Assembly: GCF_017303055.1 (NCBI RefSeq)
Contig: NZ_JAEKJT010000006.1
Location: forward strand, 1 to 64,000
Origin: Halomonas litopenaei
GTDB taxonomy: Bacteria; Pseudomonadota; Gammaproteobacteria; Pseudomonadales; Halomonadaceae
Direction: 5' to 3'
Length of the DNA stretch: 64,000 nucleotides
Positions 52,724 to 61,562 of this stretch are shown here, in pieces (position 1 is the stretch's first letter; each line of letters opens with the position of its first letter). The notes below the pieces were generated by a model that was given only the letters and a program-made list of their open reading frames with translations, did no database searches and was not told the DNA's origin. Both the position numbers and the translations under genes were made by a program.

Positions 52724-53707
52724 ATGTTCATGCGACACGCGCCTTTGTCCCTTGGCCTGCTGATGGCCATCGCCCCGCCGGTGCTCGCCGACGACTACCC
52801 GATCGAAATCGAGCACGCACTCGGTGTCACCGTGATCGAGGAACAGCCCGAACGGATCGCCACGGTCTCCTGGGCCAACCACGAAGTGCCTCTGGCACTT
52901 GGCGTCGTGCCGGTGGGCTTTGCTGCCATGTCCTTCGGCGACGACGACGGCGATGGCATCCAGCCGTGGGTGGAAGAGCGCCTGGACGAGCTGAATGCAG
53001 GCCCCTACACGCTGTACGACGAAGGCGATGGGATCGACTTCGAGGCGGTGTCGGCGAGCCGTCCTGACGTCATCCTCGCGGCCTACTCGGGAATGAGTCA
53101 GGCCGACTATGACACCCTCAGCAAGATCGCCCCGGTGGTCGCCTATCCCGAGGCGCCCTGGTCATCGGGCTGGCGTGACATGATCCGGCTTAACAGTGCC
53201 GGCATGGGAATGGCGGAGGAAGGCGAGGCGCTGATCGAGCGCCTGGAGGCCCAGGTCAATGAACAGATCGCGTCACACCCGGAGCTGAGGGGCAAAAGCG
53301 CGATGTTGATCAGCCACATCAAACCCACCGACCTGAGCCAGATCAACTTCTACAACGACAACGACGCGCGGGTTCGCTTCTTTCACGAGCTCGGCCTGAC
53401 ATCACCTCAGTTCGTCACGGACAGTTCGGTAGACGGTCGCTTCGGCGGCTCCATCAGCGCAGAGCGTATCGATGACATTGCCGACGTGGATATCATCGTC
53501 ACCTATGGCGGTCAGCCACTGGTGGACAGGCTCAACCAACACATGCTGACCTCGCGGCTGCCAGCGGTCGAGCAGGATGCGCTGGTGCTGCTGGGCAACG
53601 ATCCGCAAGGCACTGCCGCCAACCCTACCCCGCTGTCCATACCCTGGGTGCTCGATACCTACGTCGACCAGCTGTCCCAGGCCGCCTTGAAACGTGAACA
53701 GGAGTGA
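52724..53707 (+). CDS. Iron-siderophore ABC transporter substrate-binding protein
   Basis: This is a 327-residue periplasmic binding protein of the FecB/FhuD class. It has a signal peptide (RHAPLSLGLLMAIAPPVLA), then IEIEHALGVTVIEEQPERIATVSWANHEVPLALGV, the start pattern of this class. Later FEAVSASRPDVILAAYSGM and a C-terminal helical lobe fit a class III binding protein with a rigid linker helix. It should hand a ferric siderophore to the permeases encoded next. ATG 52724 follows AAGGA. The next gene begins 10 bases after its stop, or overlaps it if the alternative GTG start is used. Confidence 0.9.
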   Translation: MFMRHAPLSLGLLMAIAPPVLADDYPIEIEHALGVTVIEEQPERIATVSWANHEVPLALGVVPVGFAAMSFGDDDGDGIQPWVEERLDELNAGPYTLYDEGDGIDFEAVSASRPDVILAAYSGMSQADYDTLSKIAPVVAYPEAPWSSGWRDMIRLNSAGMGMAEEGEALIERLEAQVNEQIASHPELRGKSAMLISHIKPTDLSQINFYNDNDARVRFFHELGLTSPQFVTDSSVDGRFGGSISAERIDDIADVDIIVTYGGQPLVDRLNQHMLTSRLPAVEQDALVLLGNDPQGTAANPTPLSIPWVLDTYVDQLSQAALKREQE

Positions 53708-53717
53708 GCGTTCTGGC

Positions 53718-54722
53718 ATGAGCCTCCATCGCTTGACGCCACCAGGTGCATTGACCTGGTGGCTCGCCGCCGCCCTCGTGGCGGCGGCCTTGTTATCCAT
53801 CGGCATTGGCACCCGGGACACCGGCTGGACCACCCTGCTGGGCCTGACCGACGGTAGCGTCGACTCCATGGCAGAAGCCGCCGTGGCCAGTCGCCTGCCA
53901 CGCACGCTACTGGCCATCCTTGCAGGTGCGTCACTGGCGGTGGCCGGAGCCGGCATGCAGGGCCTGACCCGCAACCCGTTGGCGGATCCAGGTCTTCTCG
54001 GGGTCAACGCCGGCGCCTCGCTGGCGGTGGTCATCGGCATTGCCTGGTTTGCCATGCAGCATGTTGCCGAGTATCTGTGGGTCGCCGTTCTAGGTGCCGC
54101 CATCAGCGCACTGGTCGTCTACCTGATTGCCAGCCTCAGCCGCGGCGGCCCCACGCCGCTGAGATTGGCCTTGAGTGGCGCCGTCATGTCCGCCGCCCTG
54201 GCATCGCTCACTTCGGCCATCATCCTGCCCCGCTCAGATATCGCTGGACTGCTGCACTCGTGGCTGATCGGCGGCGTCGGCGGTGCCACCCTCGACCGCA
54301 TCCTGCCGGTGCTGCCGTTGATGGTGCTTGGCATGATCCTGACGCTCAGCTCGGCGCGCCGGCTCAACCTGATGGCCCTGGGCGATGATACCGCCACAGG
54401 ACTGGGTGAACGGGTTGCCCAGGCGCGCTGGCTCGCGGCATCGGGCGCCATCCTGCTATGCGGAGCCACCACGGCCGCCTGCGGGCCCATCGGCTTCGTC
54501 GGACTGGTGGTGCCACACGCCCTGCGCATGATGACGGGTAGCGACTACCGTAGGCTGCTTCCGCTCTCGGCCCTTGGCGGCGCCTTGCTGGTAACCCTGG
54601 CCGATACCTTAGGCCGCGTGCTGGTCAGCCCGGCGGAACTCGACGTGGGCATCGTCACCGCCCTGGTGGGCGGCCCTGTCTTCATTGCGATCGTTCGTCG
54701 CCATCAGCTGAGGTCACTGTGA
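53718..54722 (+). CDS. FecCD-family ABC permease, first subunit
   Basis: This 334-residue permease of the FecCD/BtuC family has about 9-10 helices. The family motifs are SRLPRTLLAILAGASLAVAGAGMQGLTRNPLADPGLLGVNAGASL and GPIGFVGLVVPHALRMMTGSDYRRLLP. A GTG at 53694 overlapping the binding-protein end is an alternative start; its AGGAG lies within that overlap. It pairs with the permease encoded next, and the two overlap by four bases. Together they import the siderophore delivered by the protein at 52724. Confidence 0.9.
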   Translation: MSLHRLTPPGALTWWLAAALVAAALLSIGIGTRDTGWTTLLGLTDGSVDSMAEAAVASRLPRTLLAILAGASLAVAGAGMQGLTRNPLADPGLLGVNAGASLAVVIGIAWFAMQHVAEYLWVAVLGAAISALVVYLIASLSRGGPTPLRLALSGAVMSAALASLTSAIILPRSDIAGLLHSWLIGGVGGATLDRILPVLPLMVLGMILTLSSARRLNLMALGDDTATGLGERVAQARWLAASGAILLCGATTAACGPIGFVGLVVPHALRMMTGSDYRRLLPLSALGGALLVTLADTLGRVLVSPAELDVGIVTALVGGPVFIAIVRRHQLRSL

Positions 54723-55729
54723 CAACCGCATCGCTATCCAGCGCCCCTTCCGACCAACTGCGGTCGCACATTATCGTCGCCCTGGTGACCGCGGTGATGT
54801 CAGGCGTCGCCATCACCCTGATGCTCGGGCAGTCCTATCTGTCGCCCGCCACCATCCTGGCGGTGTTCTCTGGAGAGCACATCGCTGGCGCCTCCTTCAC
54901 TCTATGGGAACTGCGTGCGCCACGAGCCCTGGTCGCCGTGCTGTCCGGTGCCTGCTTTGGGCTAGGTGGTGCGGCCTTTCAGACCATGCTGCGCAACCCC
55001 CTGGCCAGCCCAGACGTGATCGGCATCAGTACCGGCGCCAGTGCCTGTGCGGTGTTCGCGATCATCGGGCTATCCCTCAGCGGTGCACTGGTATCGCTCA
55101 TGGCCATCATCGGCGGGCTCGGTGTGGCCCTGTGTATCTACCTGCTGTCCTGGCGCAAGGGGATCGCCGACACTCGCCTGATTCTGGTGGGTATCGGCCT
55201 TTCCGCGATGCTGCAGAGTGCCATCGCCTATCTGCTCACCCAAGCACCGGCCTGGTCACTGCAGGAAGCGCTGCGCTGGATGGCAGGTAGCCTCAACAGC
55301 GTGCATCTGGCCCAAGGCCTTCCGCTATTGCTGGCACTGGCGCTACTTGGCATTCCCCTGCTGTGTCTGGCGCGCCATCTTGAGGTCATGCGCATGGGGG
55401 ATGATGTGGCGCGCGGCCTCGGTATTCGCCTATCGCTGCTGCGCCTGGTCGTCGTGGTGGCGGCTGTCGGCCTGGTCGCCTTTGCCACCGCGGTGACGGG
55501 ACCGATTGCCTTCGTCGCCTTTCTCAGCGGTCCCATCGCTGCTCGCCTTATCCAGCACCAGGGCTCAGTATTGCTGCCGGCCATGCTGGTCGGCGCGCTG
55601 CTGGTACTGGCGGCCGACTTTATCGGCCAGCACCTGCTCCCAGCGCGCTACCCCGTGGGCATTGTCACCGGCGTACTGGGCGCGCCGTACTTGCTGACCT
55701 TTCTTGTGCGTGACAATAGGCACAAGTGA
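54719..55729 (+). CDS. FecCD-family ABC permease, second subunit
   Basis: This 336-residue FecCD-family protein starts at a GTG overlapping the previous stop. It has ELRAPRALVAVLSGACFGLGGAAFQTMLRNPLASPDVIGISTGASAC near the start, and GPIAFVAFLSGPIAARLIQHQG late. Two different permeases form a heterodimer as in FecCD or FepDG. No ATPase gene follows: the next gene is a DsbA-family protein 268 bases away. The transporter must therefore borrow an ATPase from elsewhere in the genome. Confidence 0.9.
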   Translation: MTTASLSSAPSDQLRSHIIVALVTAVMSGVAITLMLGQSYLSPATILAVFSGEHIAGASFTLWELRAPRALVAVLSGACFGLGGAAFQTMLRNPLASPDVIGISTGASACAVFAIIGLSLSGALVSLMAIIGGLGVALCIYLLSWRKGIADTRLILVGIGLSAMLQSAIAYLLTQAPAWSLQEALRWMAGSLNSVHLAQGLPLLLALALLGIPLLCLARHLEVMRMGDDVARGLGIRLSLLRLVVVVAAVGLVAFATAVTGPIAFVAFLSGPIAARLIQHQGSVLLPAMLVGALLVLAADFIGQHLLPARYPVGIVTGVLGAPYLLTFLVRDNRHK

Positions 55730-55996
55730 CTTACTGCGTGGGTTGGACTGCTGGCCGATAGGCCTCGTCCGCTATCGGCTATCGCCTCCCGGCGCACCCG
55801 ACCTATCAGGAATTTCCTCTGTCGGGCTTCACATTGAGGGGGCATCTCATCTATCGGGCATCAGGCAGGCCAGCCGCCCGGAAAGTGACACTACGGCCGC
55901 CTGCGTGTGGTGGTCCTCAAGGACCTGCGGGGTGTAAGGTAATTGCTCTGCTAACGACCAACGCCGTACTCAATCCTTTCAGGAGCACAGACTGAT

Positions 55997-56716
55997 ATGA
56001 CTGCTCACCCCGACAGCCGTCGCGGCGACCGCACTACCGACACCACGATTACCGTCGACATCGTCTCCGACGTCGTCTGTCCCTGGTGCATCATCGGCTA
56101 CCGCCAGCTCGCCGAAGCGTCGCGTCAGAGCGGCATAGATATCGAGGTGCACTGGCACCCCTTCGAGCTCAATCCGCAGATGGGCGAGGAAGGTGAAAAC
56201 CTGCGCGAGCATATCGCCGCCAAGTACGGCACCAGCGAAGAGGACTCACGAGCGGCTCGGGAACGGCTCACCCAGATGGGCGCCGAGCTCGGCTTTGCCT
56301 TCCACTACACCGATGACATGCGCATGGTGAACACCTTCCGCGCCCACCAGTTGATCGACTGGGCGGAGCAGCGTTCGCCAGACGAAGGCCACCGCATGAA
56401 GCAGGCCCTGTTCAGCGCCTTCTTCAGCGAGCGCCGCGACCTTCACCGGATCGACGTGCTGGCCGATGTGGCGGCGGATCTTGGCCATGACCGCGACAAG
56501 GTCGTGGCAATACTCGAGTCGGGCGAGCGCGGTGAATCGGTACGCCAGCGCCAGGCCTTCTGGCAACAACAGGGCATCAGCGGGGTACCTGCCATGGTGT
56601 TCAACCGCCGCTACCTGGTCACCGGGGCCCAGGGCGTTGAGAACTATCAGGAAGTGTTGCGACAGGTCGCAAACGAGATGGTGAACGAAGATCACCAGGC
56701 GGGCGTGGATAGCTAG
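55997..56716 (+). CDS. DsbA-family (FrnE-like) thiol oxidoreductase
   Basis: This is a 239-residue cytoplasmic DsbA/FrnE-type protein without signal peptide. The thioredoxin-like start is TVDIVSDVVCPWCIIGYRQL with the CPWC active site near residue 30. A helical insertion follows, then the cis-Pro motif GISGVPAMVFNRRYLVTGAQ. FrnE-like proteins act on disulfides or in polyketide-type oxidations. The last ~60 codons plus downstream sequence were copied in the tandem duplication that created the two exoprotein genes to the right. Confidence 0.9.
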   Translation: MTAHPDSRRGDRTTDTTITVDIVSDVVCPWCIIGYRQLAEASRQSGIDIEVHWHPFELNPQMGEEGENLREHIAAKYGTSEEDSRAARERLTQMGAELGFAFHYTDDMRMVNTFRAHQLIDWAEQRSPDEGHRMKQALFSAFFSERRDLHRIDVLADVAADLGHDRDKVVAILESGERGESVRQRQAFWQQQGISGVPAMVFNRRYLVTGAQGVENYQEVLRQVANEMVNEDHQAGVDS

Positions 56717-56773
56717 GCCGCTTGGCTTGCGCTTAGGCATAGCCATCGCCATTGGCGTCGCCTCCATCCTGAC

Positions 56774-56798
56774 GACCGCTCGGCGGATCCGAGCGGTC
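56774..56798. terminator. Terminator hairpin, duplicated copy 1
   Basis: GACCGCTCGG and CCGAGCGGTC flank a 5-base loop between the convergent DsbA-family and exoprotein genes. The same stem recurs at 59095-59119. Confidence 0.7.
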
Positions 56799-56810
56799 GC
56801 AGGCGTCCTA

Positions 56811-58706
56811 TCAGACGACGGAGAGCGCGTCAGGTAAGTCGACTTGCCCCGTCAACACCGCGCCATGCATCAGCGACGCTGCATCGACGCCTTCCAGCCT
56901 GACCGTGCCCCCCGCAAAGTGCACGACACTGTCATCGCCAACCTGAGCCAGTGAACGCTCGAAGGCAGCATCGTCCGACAACACATCACGCAGATCGAGA
57001 ATATCCTTCTGCTCCCCTTCCAGCGCAAAGTCTTCGATCACCGCATGCATGGCAGCACCGTCCTTCACCACGAAGAGGTCCTGCCCAGTCCCACCATTGG
57101 CACGATCGTCTCCTGCCGACAGCACAATCACATCATTGCCTTCCCCGCCATAAAGCAGGTCTCTGCCACCACCGCCATTGAGCCAGTCGCGACCTTCCTC
57201 GCCGACCAGGACGTCCTGACCCGAAGTTCCGCTCAGGTGATCGTTGCCAGCGCCAGCAAAAACGACCTTTCCTTTGATCACATTATCCCCAGCATCACCC
57301 AGCGTGGCCTTGCTGTAGGCAATATCGCGGTCAAACCAGGAAAACTTGTATGCGTCTTCAAGGTGGGAGTCCTGCACGACATAGTTGACCCCTGGACCAG
57401 AGTGGAACCAGCCACCACCGCGGGTGAACTCGATCGTCTCGATACCTTGGGCGATGGTCAGCCCCCCGTTACCCAATGCCGCCACCTTACCGTCATCCAG
57501 CTTGAAGACGTCGTAATCACTACCCCGCCCTTCAAGAATCAGAGCGTCGTCACCGCTTCCCCCTTCTACCTGGTTGTATCCGCTGGAGGCGCGTATCCGG
57601 TCGTCCCCAGCCAGGCCATCGATATAATCGTTGGCAGCGCTGCCAGCCAGCAGGTCAGCAAAGTGGCTCCCCACGATAAAGGCGGGATCACCATAGTGGT
57701 CAGACGTCGGCGACCAGATGTCGCCCACCCAATAGATGCCTCTGGCATCTTCACCCAGCGCGGCAACCACGACCACACTATCCTGACTCATCCACTCGTA
57801 GAACGACGACGATACGATTCGCGAAACCAGATCGGCAGTCCTTCCACTAAGATGGGCACTCCACGCAAAGGGATTTAGCACGGAGTGATTTGATAGGGAA
57901 AGTGTCAGACTGGCATAAACGTCATCAAATATAACGAGGTTGTCTACGGAGCTTGAGTAGTTGCCATCATTGTTCTCCAAGGCGCCATCAAGATTGCCAA
58001 TGGCCGTCTCCAGGTCCTCGTAATCCCCCACATAGCGATACACTGCGTCATTTTCAAACCCGACATTCAGGACATTATCAGCCTCAAAAATGAAGGGCGA
58101 TGCATAGCCCATGTAATTGCTCTCTGCAAAGAAGCCATCTGCCAACTGGCCAGAGAAGCGCGCTTGAATATTGGTCAGGGCTCCGCCCAGGCTGTAGCCG
58201 GTAATAATGGCATCGTCTCCACTCAAGCCATGTGCACTCATGTAACTGGCCACACTTGCCAACACAGGTTCCATGGTGTCGGCGATCTGATTGCCCTCAT
58301 TCAAGTAAAAATAGTCGACAATATCGACCGGATTGTTGGTGCCGGCATAGGAGACGCAGACACGGCTGATGTTACCTAGAGAGTCATGTTCAGCGAGAAC
58401 TTTCAGCTGCGGTCCCCCCGAGACACCTCCCAGTAAAGGACTGCTCAGTGTGATGTAACCGTCTTTATCAACAATGGAAGCATCAAGCCCTAGCTCAGCA
58501 GCGGACACTTCACGCCACCCGGATGGTATTTTATGCTCGCTTTCCAGTGCCGGCCCTGACACATGGTTAATGGTTTCAAGCACATCAACCGCCGAAAAGC
58601 CAGCGTCATCAGCAGCAGAATTAGAATATAGCGCGAGTTCGTATGCCGTGACGGTCAGTGCCTTTGCATCTTCAACATTCAACTTGGAAACGGAAAAAAG
58701 TGGCAT
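56811..58706 (-). CDS. RTX lipase-like exoprotein, copy 1
   Basis: This 631-residue protein resembles family I.3 lipases/polyurethanases. The N-terminal half has an alpha/beta-hydrolase nucleophile elbow GYSLGG (Ser172) within DDAIITGYSLGGALTNIQARF. Candidate His and Asp lie in TSDHYGDP and nearby. The C-terminal part holds RTX-type calcium-binding nonapeptides (GGSGDDALI, GGGGRDLLYGGEGNDVI, GDDRANGGTGQDLF) and an aliphatic, uncleaved type I secretion tail. There is no signal peptide, as expected for that route, and no type I exporter is in the window. ATG 58706 follows AGAGGA. It is a tandem paralogue of the gene at 59132. Esterase activity is inferred, not shown. Confidence 0.85.
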   Translation of the reverse strand: MPLFSVSKLNVEDAKALTVTAYELALYSNSAADDAGFSAVDVLETINHVSGPALESEHKIPSGWREVSAAELGLDASIVDKDGYITLSSPLLGGVSGGPQLKVLAEHDSLGNISRVCVSYAGTNNPVDIVDYFYLNEGNQIADTMEPVLASVASYMSAHGLSGDDAIITGYSLGGALTNIQARFSGQLADGFFAESNYMGYASPFIFEADNVLNVGFENDAVYRYVGDYEDLETAIGNLDGALENNDGNYSSSVDNLVIFDDVYASLTLSLSNHSVLNPFAWSAHLSGRTADLVSRIVSSSFYEWMSQDSVVVVAALGEDARGIYWVGDIWSPTSDHYGDPAFIVGSHFADLLAGSAANDYIDGLAGDDRIRASSGYNQVEGGSGDDALILEGRGSDYDVFKLDDGKVAALGNGGLTIAQGIETIEFTRGGGWFHSGPGVNYVVQDSHLEDAYKFSWFDRDIAYSKATLGDAGDNVIKGKVVFAGAGNDHLSGTSGQDVLVGEEGRDWLNGGGGRDLLYGGEGNDVIVLSAGDDRANGGTGQDLFVVKDGAAMHAVIEDFALEGEQKDILDLRDVLSDDAAFERSLAQVGDDSVVHFAGGTVRLEGVDAASLMHGAVLTGQVDLPDALSVV

Positions 58707-58879
58707 CGCTTTTCCTCTAAATGGAAACTGCATTCACATTGCAGAGGAAGGCTAGAGCATCATAGCAACATCATGTCATACACTTTTTTTGGTACGGCGC
58801 CGTCGGCAAAGATTCAAGAACATGGCTTACCAACAACGGCACAGTCGCGGAACATTGTTGAACAGCCCAGGACATGGAC

Positions 58880-59044
58880 GGCGAGGGAAATATCTTTAGC
58901 GAACACCGCGACCTGCACCGGATCAACGAACTGGCTGAGGTGGCGGCGAATCTCGGCCATGACCGCGACGAGGTCGAGGCAATGCTCGAGTCAGACGAGC
59001 GTGGTAAACCGGTGCGAAAACACCAGGCGGACATGGATAGCTAA
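58880..59044 (+). pseudogene. Remnant of the DsbA-family gene
   Basis: The frame reads FSEHRDLHRINELAEVAANL then GHDRDEVEAMLESDERG, matching the intact protein's FSERRDLHRIDVLADVAADL and GHDRDKVVAILESGERG. It then jumps to HQADMDS and stop, matching the intact C-terminus HQAGVDS, so about 40-50 codons are missing between. The start of the gene is also absent. The fragment precedes exoprotein copy 2 just as the intact gene precedes copy 1. That places it within a duplicated segment. Confidence 0.85.
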
Positions 59045-59094
59045 GCTGCTTCGCATAGACCCAGGCATCGACATCGGCATCGCTCCACCCTGAC

Positions 59095-59119
59095 GACCGC
59101 TCGGCTGTCCCGAGCGGTC
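59095..59119. terminator. Terminator hairpin, duplicated copy 2
   Basis: The stem GACCGCTCGG and CCGAGCGGTC, with a different loop, repeats the hairpin at 56774-56798. It lies between the DsbA remnant and exoprotein copy 2. Confidence 0.7.
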
Positions 59120-59131
59120 GCAGGCATCCTA

Positions 59132-61036
59132 TCAGACGACGGAGAGGACGTCCGGTAGATCGACTTGCCCCGTCAACACCGCGCCATGCATCAGCGACGC
59201 TGCATCGACGCCTTCCAGCCTGACCGTGCCCCCCGCAAAGTGCACGACACTGTCATCGCCAACCTGAACCAGTGAACGCTCGAAGGCAGCATCGTCCGAC
59301 AACACATCACGCAGATCGAGGATATCCTGCTGTTCCCCTTCCAGCGCAAAGTCTTCGATCACCGCGTGCATGGCAGCACCGTCCTTCACCACGAAGAGGT
59401 CCTGCCCAGTCCCACCATTGGCACGATCGTTTCCGGCCGACAGCACAATCACGTCATTGCCTTCCCCGCCGTAAAGCAGGTCACTGCCGCCACCGCCATT
59501 GAGCCAGTCGCGACCTTCCTCGCCGACCAGGACGTCCTGACCCGAAGTTCCGCTCAGGTGATCGTTGCCGGCGCCAGCAAAAACGACCTTTCCTTTGATC
59601 ACGTTATCCCCAGCATCACCCAGCGTGGCCTTGCTGTAGGCAAAATCGCGGTCAAACCAGGAAAACTTGTATGCGTCTTCAAGGTGGGAGTCCTGCACGA
59701 GATAGTTGACCCCTGGACCAGAGTGGAACCAGCCACCACCGCGGGTGAACTCAATGGTCTCAATACCATGGGCAATGGTCAGCCCCCCGTTGCCTAATGC
59801 CGCCACCTTGCCGTCATCCAGCTTGAAGACGTCGTAATCGCTAGCCCATCCATCAAGAATCAAGGCGTCGACGCCAGTCCCCCCTTCCACCTGGTTGAAC
59901 CCACTGGAGGCGCGTATCCGGTCATTACCAGCCAGGCCATCGATATAATCGTTGGCAGCGCTACCCGCCAGCAGATCAGCAAAGTCGCTGCCTACGATAA
60001 AGGCGGGATCACCATAGTGATCGGACGTCGGCGACCAGATGTCGCTCACCCAGTGGGTCGCTCTGCCTACGGCTCCCATCGCTGACACGACAACGACGCT
60101 GTCCTGAGTCATCCAGTCATAGAATGAGGAGGATACGATGCGCGAAAACGCATCGGTGGTCATGCCGTTTAGATGTGCGCTCCAGGCCAGTGGGTTGATA
60201 ATAGAGTGATTCGCCAGCAGCACGGAGAGGTTGGCATAGACATCGTCAAACATGACGACGTTATCGACAGAACTGGTGTAGTGACGATCGTTATTGTCCA
60301 GGAAGCCTTCTAAATTCGAAAGTGCTGTCAGCAGATCGTCATGGTCCCCCAGATAACGGTAAACCGCGTCATTTTCAAAACCCACATTCAACACGTTGTC
60401 AGATTCATAAATAACAGGGGAGCCATACCCAATGTAATGGCTGTCGGTGAAGAATCCATCTGCCACCTGTCCCGAAAAGCGCGCTTGAATATTCACCATC
60501 GCACCACCTTGGCTATAGCCGGTGATGATCGCATCCTCTCCGCTAAGACCATTGGCACTCATAAAGGTGGCAACATTCGCCAACACGGGTTCCATGGTCT
60601 GTGCTATCGCACTACCTGTGTTCATATAAAGATAGTCAACTATATCGACAGGATTATTGGTGCCAATATAAGACACACACACACGACTAATATTGCCGAA
60701 CGCATCCTGCTCTGCCATCACTTTCAGCTGTGGCCCGCGTGAAACACTGCCGAGAAGCGGACTATCCAGTGTGATATAGCCATCTACACCAACCACCGAT
60801 GACGGTAGCCCGAGCTCAGCTGCAGAAACTTCACGCCATCCGGCCGGCATGCTGACATTCACCTCGTTACCCCATACCGCACCAGGCCCTGCTGCCTGGT
60901 CGATGGTTTCAAAGATGTTGCCCAAAGGGATTCCAGAAAACTTCTTTAAGTGAGAATGCAGAGCAAGATCAAATGACGTCACCACCAATTCTTCGGCGTC
61001 TTCTGAGTCAAGTTTGGAAACGGAAAACAGAGCCAT
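59132..61036 (-). CDS. RTX lipase-like exoprotein, copy 2
   Basis: This is a 634-residue paralogue of the protein encoded at 56811. The nucleophile elbow reads GYSQGG instead of GYSLGG. The C-terminal ~310 residues differ from copy 1 at only about 16 positions by my reading, while the N-terminal catalytic half is much more diverged, about two-thirds identical by eye. The calcium-binding repeats and secretion tail are the same. ATG 61036 follows GAGAGGA. The two proteins may hydrolyse different lipids or polyesters. Type I secretion is inferred from the missing signal peptide and RTX tail. Confidence 0.85.
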   Translation of the reverse strand: MALFSVSKLDSEDAEELVVTSFDLALHSHLKKFSGIPLGNIFETIDQAAGPGAVWGNEVNVSMPAGWREVSAAELGLPSSVVGVDGYITLDSPLLGSVSRGPQLKVMAEQDAFGNISRVCVSYIGTNNPVDIVDYLYMNTGSAIAQTMEPVLANVATFMSANGLSGEDAIITGYSQGGAMVNIQARFSGQVADGFFTDSHYIGYGSPVIYESDNVLNVGFENDAVYRYLGDHDDLLTALSNLEGFLDNNDRHYTSSVDNVVMFDDVYANLSVLLANHSIINPLAWSAHLNGMTTDAFSRIVSSSFYDWMTQDSVVVVSAMGAVGRATHWVSDIWSPTSDHYGDPAFIVGSDFADLLAGSAANDYIDGLAGNDRIRASSGFNQVEGGTGVDALILDGWASDYDVFKLDDGKVAALGNGGLTIAHGIETIEFTRGGGWFHSGPGVNYLVQDSHLEDAYKFSWFDRDFAYSKATLGDAGDNVIKGKVVFAGAGNDHLSGTSGQDVLVGEEGRDWLNGGGGSDLLYGGEGNDVIVLSAGNDRANGGTGQDLFVVKDGAAMHAVIEDFALEGEQQDILDLRDVLSDDAAFERSLVQVGDDSVVHFAGGTVRLEGVDAASLMHGAVLTGQVDLPDVLSVV

Positions 61037-61562
61037 GATGATTCCTCTCGTGTGGACTTGCATTACATCATCCTACGTCAACGAGGAATGCTAGATCATC
61101 AAAAAATCAATATGTAATACTCGCTTTGACATGTAGCCACTGAAGCAAAAAACAGAGATAGTTCTCGAGCTGATTCGACACTTTCTTGAGTAGAGACTTA
61201 CAACCTTACCACTTTGATAGAATTGACGTAGCGTTTCAAAAAATCGGAACCCTGAGCAACACCACCAACTGCAAATCATAAAAACAACCATGGCCCCATG
61301 AGATATTTCACTATTGATTACCACCCCTTTCTAATGCCGAGCTCGACCCTACGTCCTAACTGAGCCAACAGTCTTCATCGACTCTCACCTATGGCCTTCA
61401 CTTCCAGGTTCGCTATCTCGAGGCCTGGAGGTGCTCATTATCCAATGCCTCGTGGCGTGGTGTTCAATCCGTGCAACTTGAAATCATCAAAAAGGGGCAC
61501 CGTTAGACGGCGCCCCTTTTGCACGAGTACGGCATATCACACGACAACGTCGAGATAAGCCT
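61037..61562. other. Gene-free stretch with a terminator
   Basis: An AT-rich promoter region for exoprotein copy 2 lies at 61037-61320. A hairpin GGGGC-A-CCGT-TAG-ACGG-C-GCCCC at about 61494-61516, followed by TTTT and preceded by AAAA, lies at the right end and terminates the receptor gene on the minus strand. I see no gene here. Confidence 0.6.
61490..61520. terminator. Rho-independent terminator after second TonB receptor
   Basis: AAAAGGGGC...GCCCCTTTT with an inner CCGT/ACGG stem lies about 45 bases past the receptor stop on the minus strand. Confidence 0.82.
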
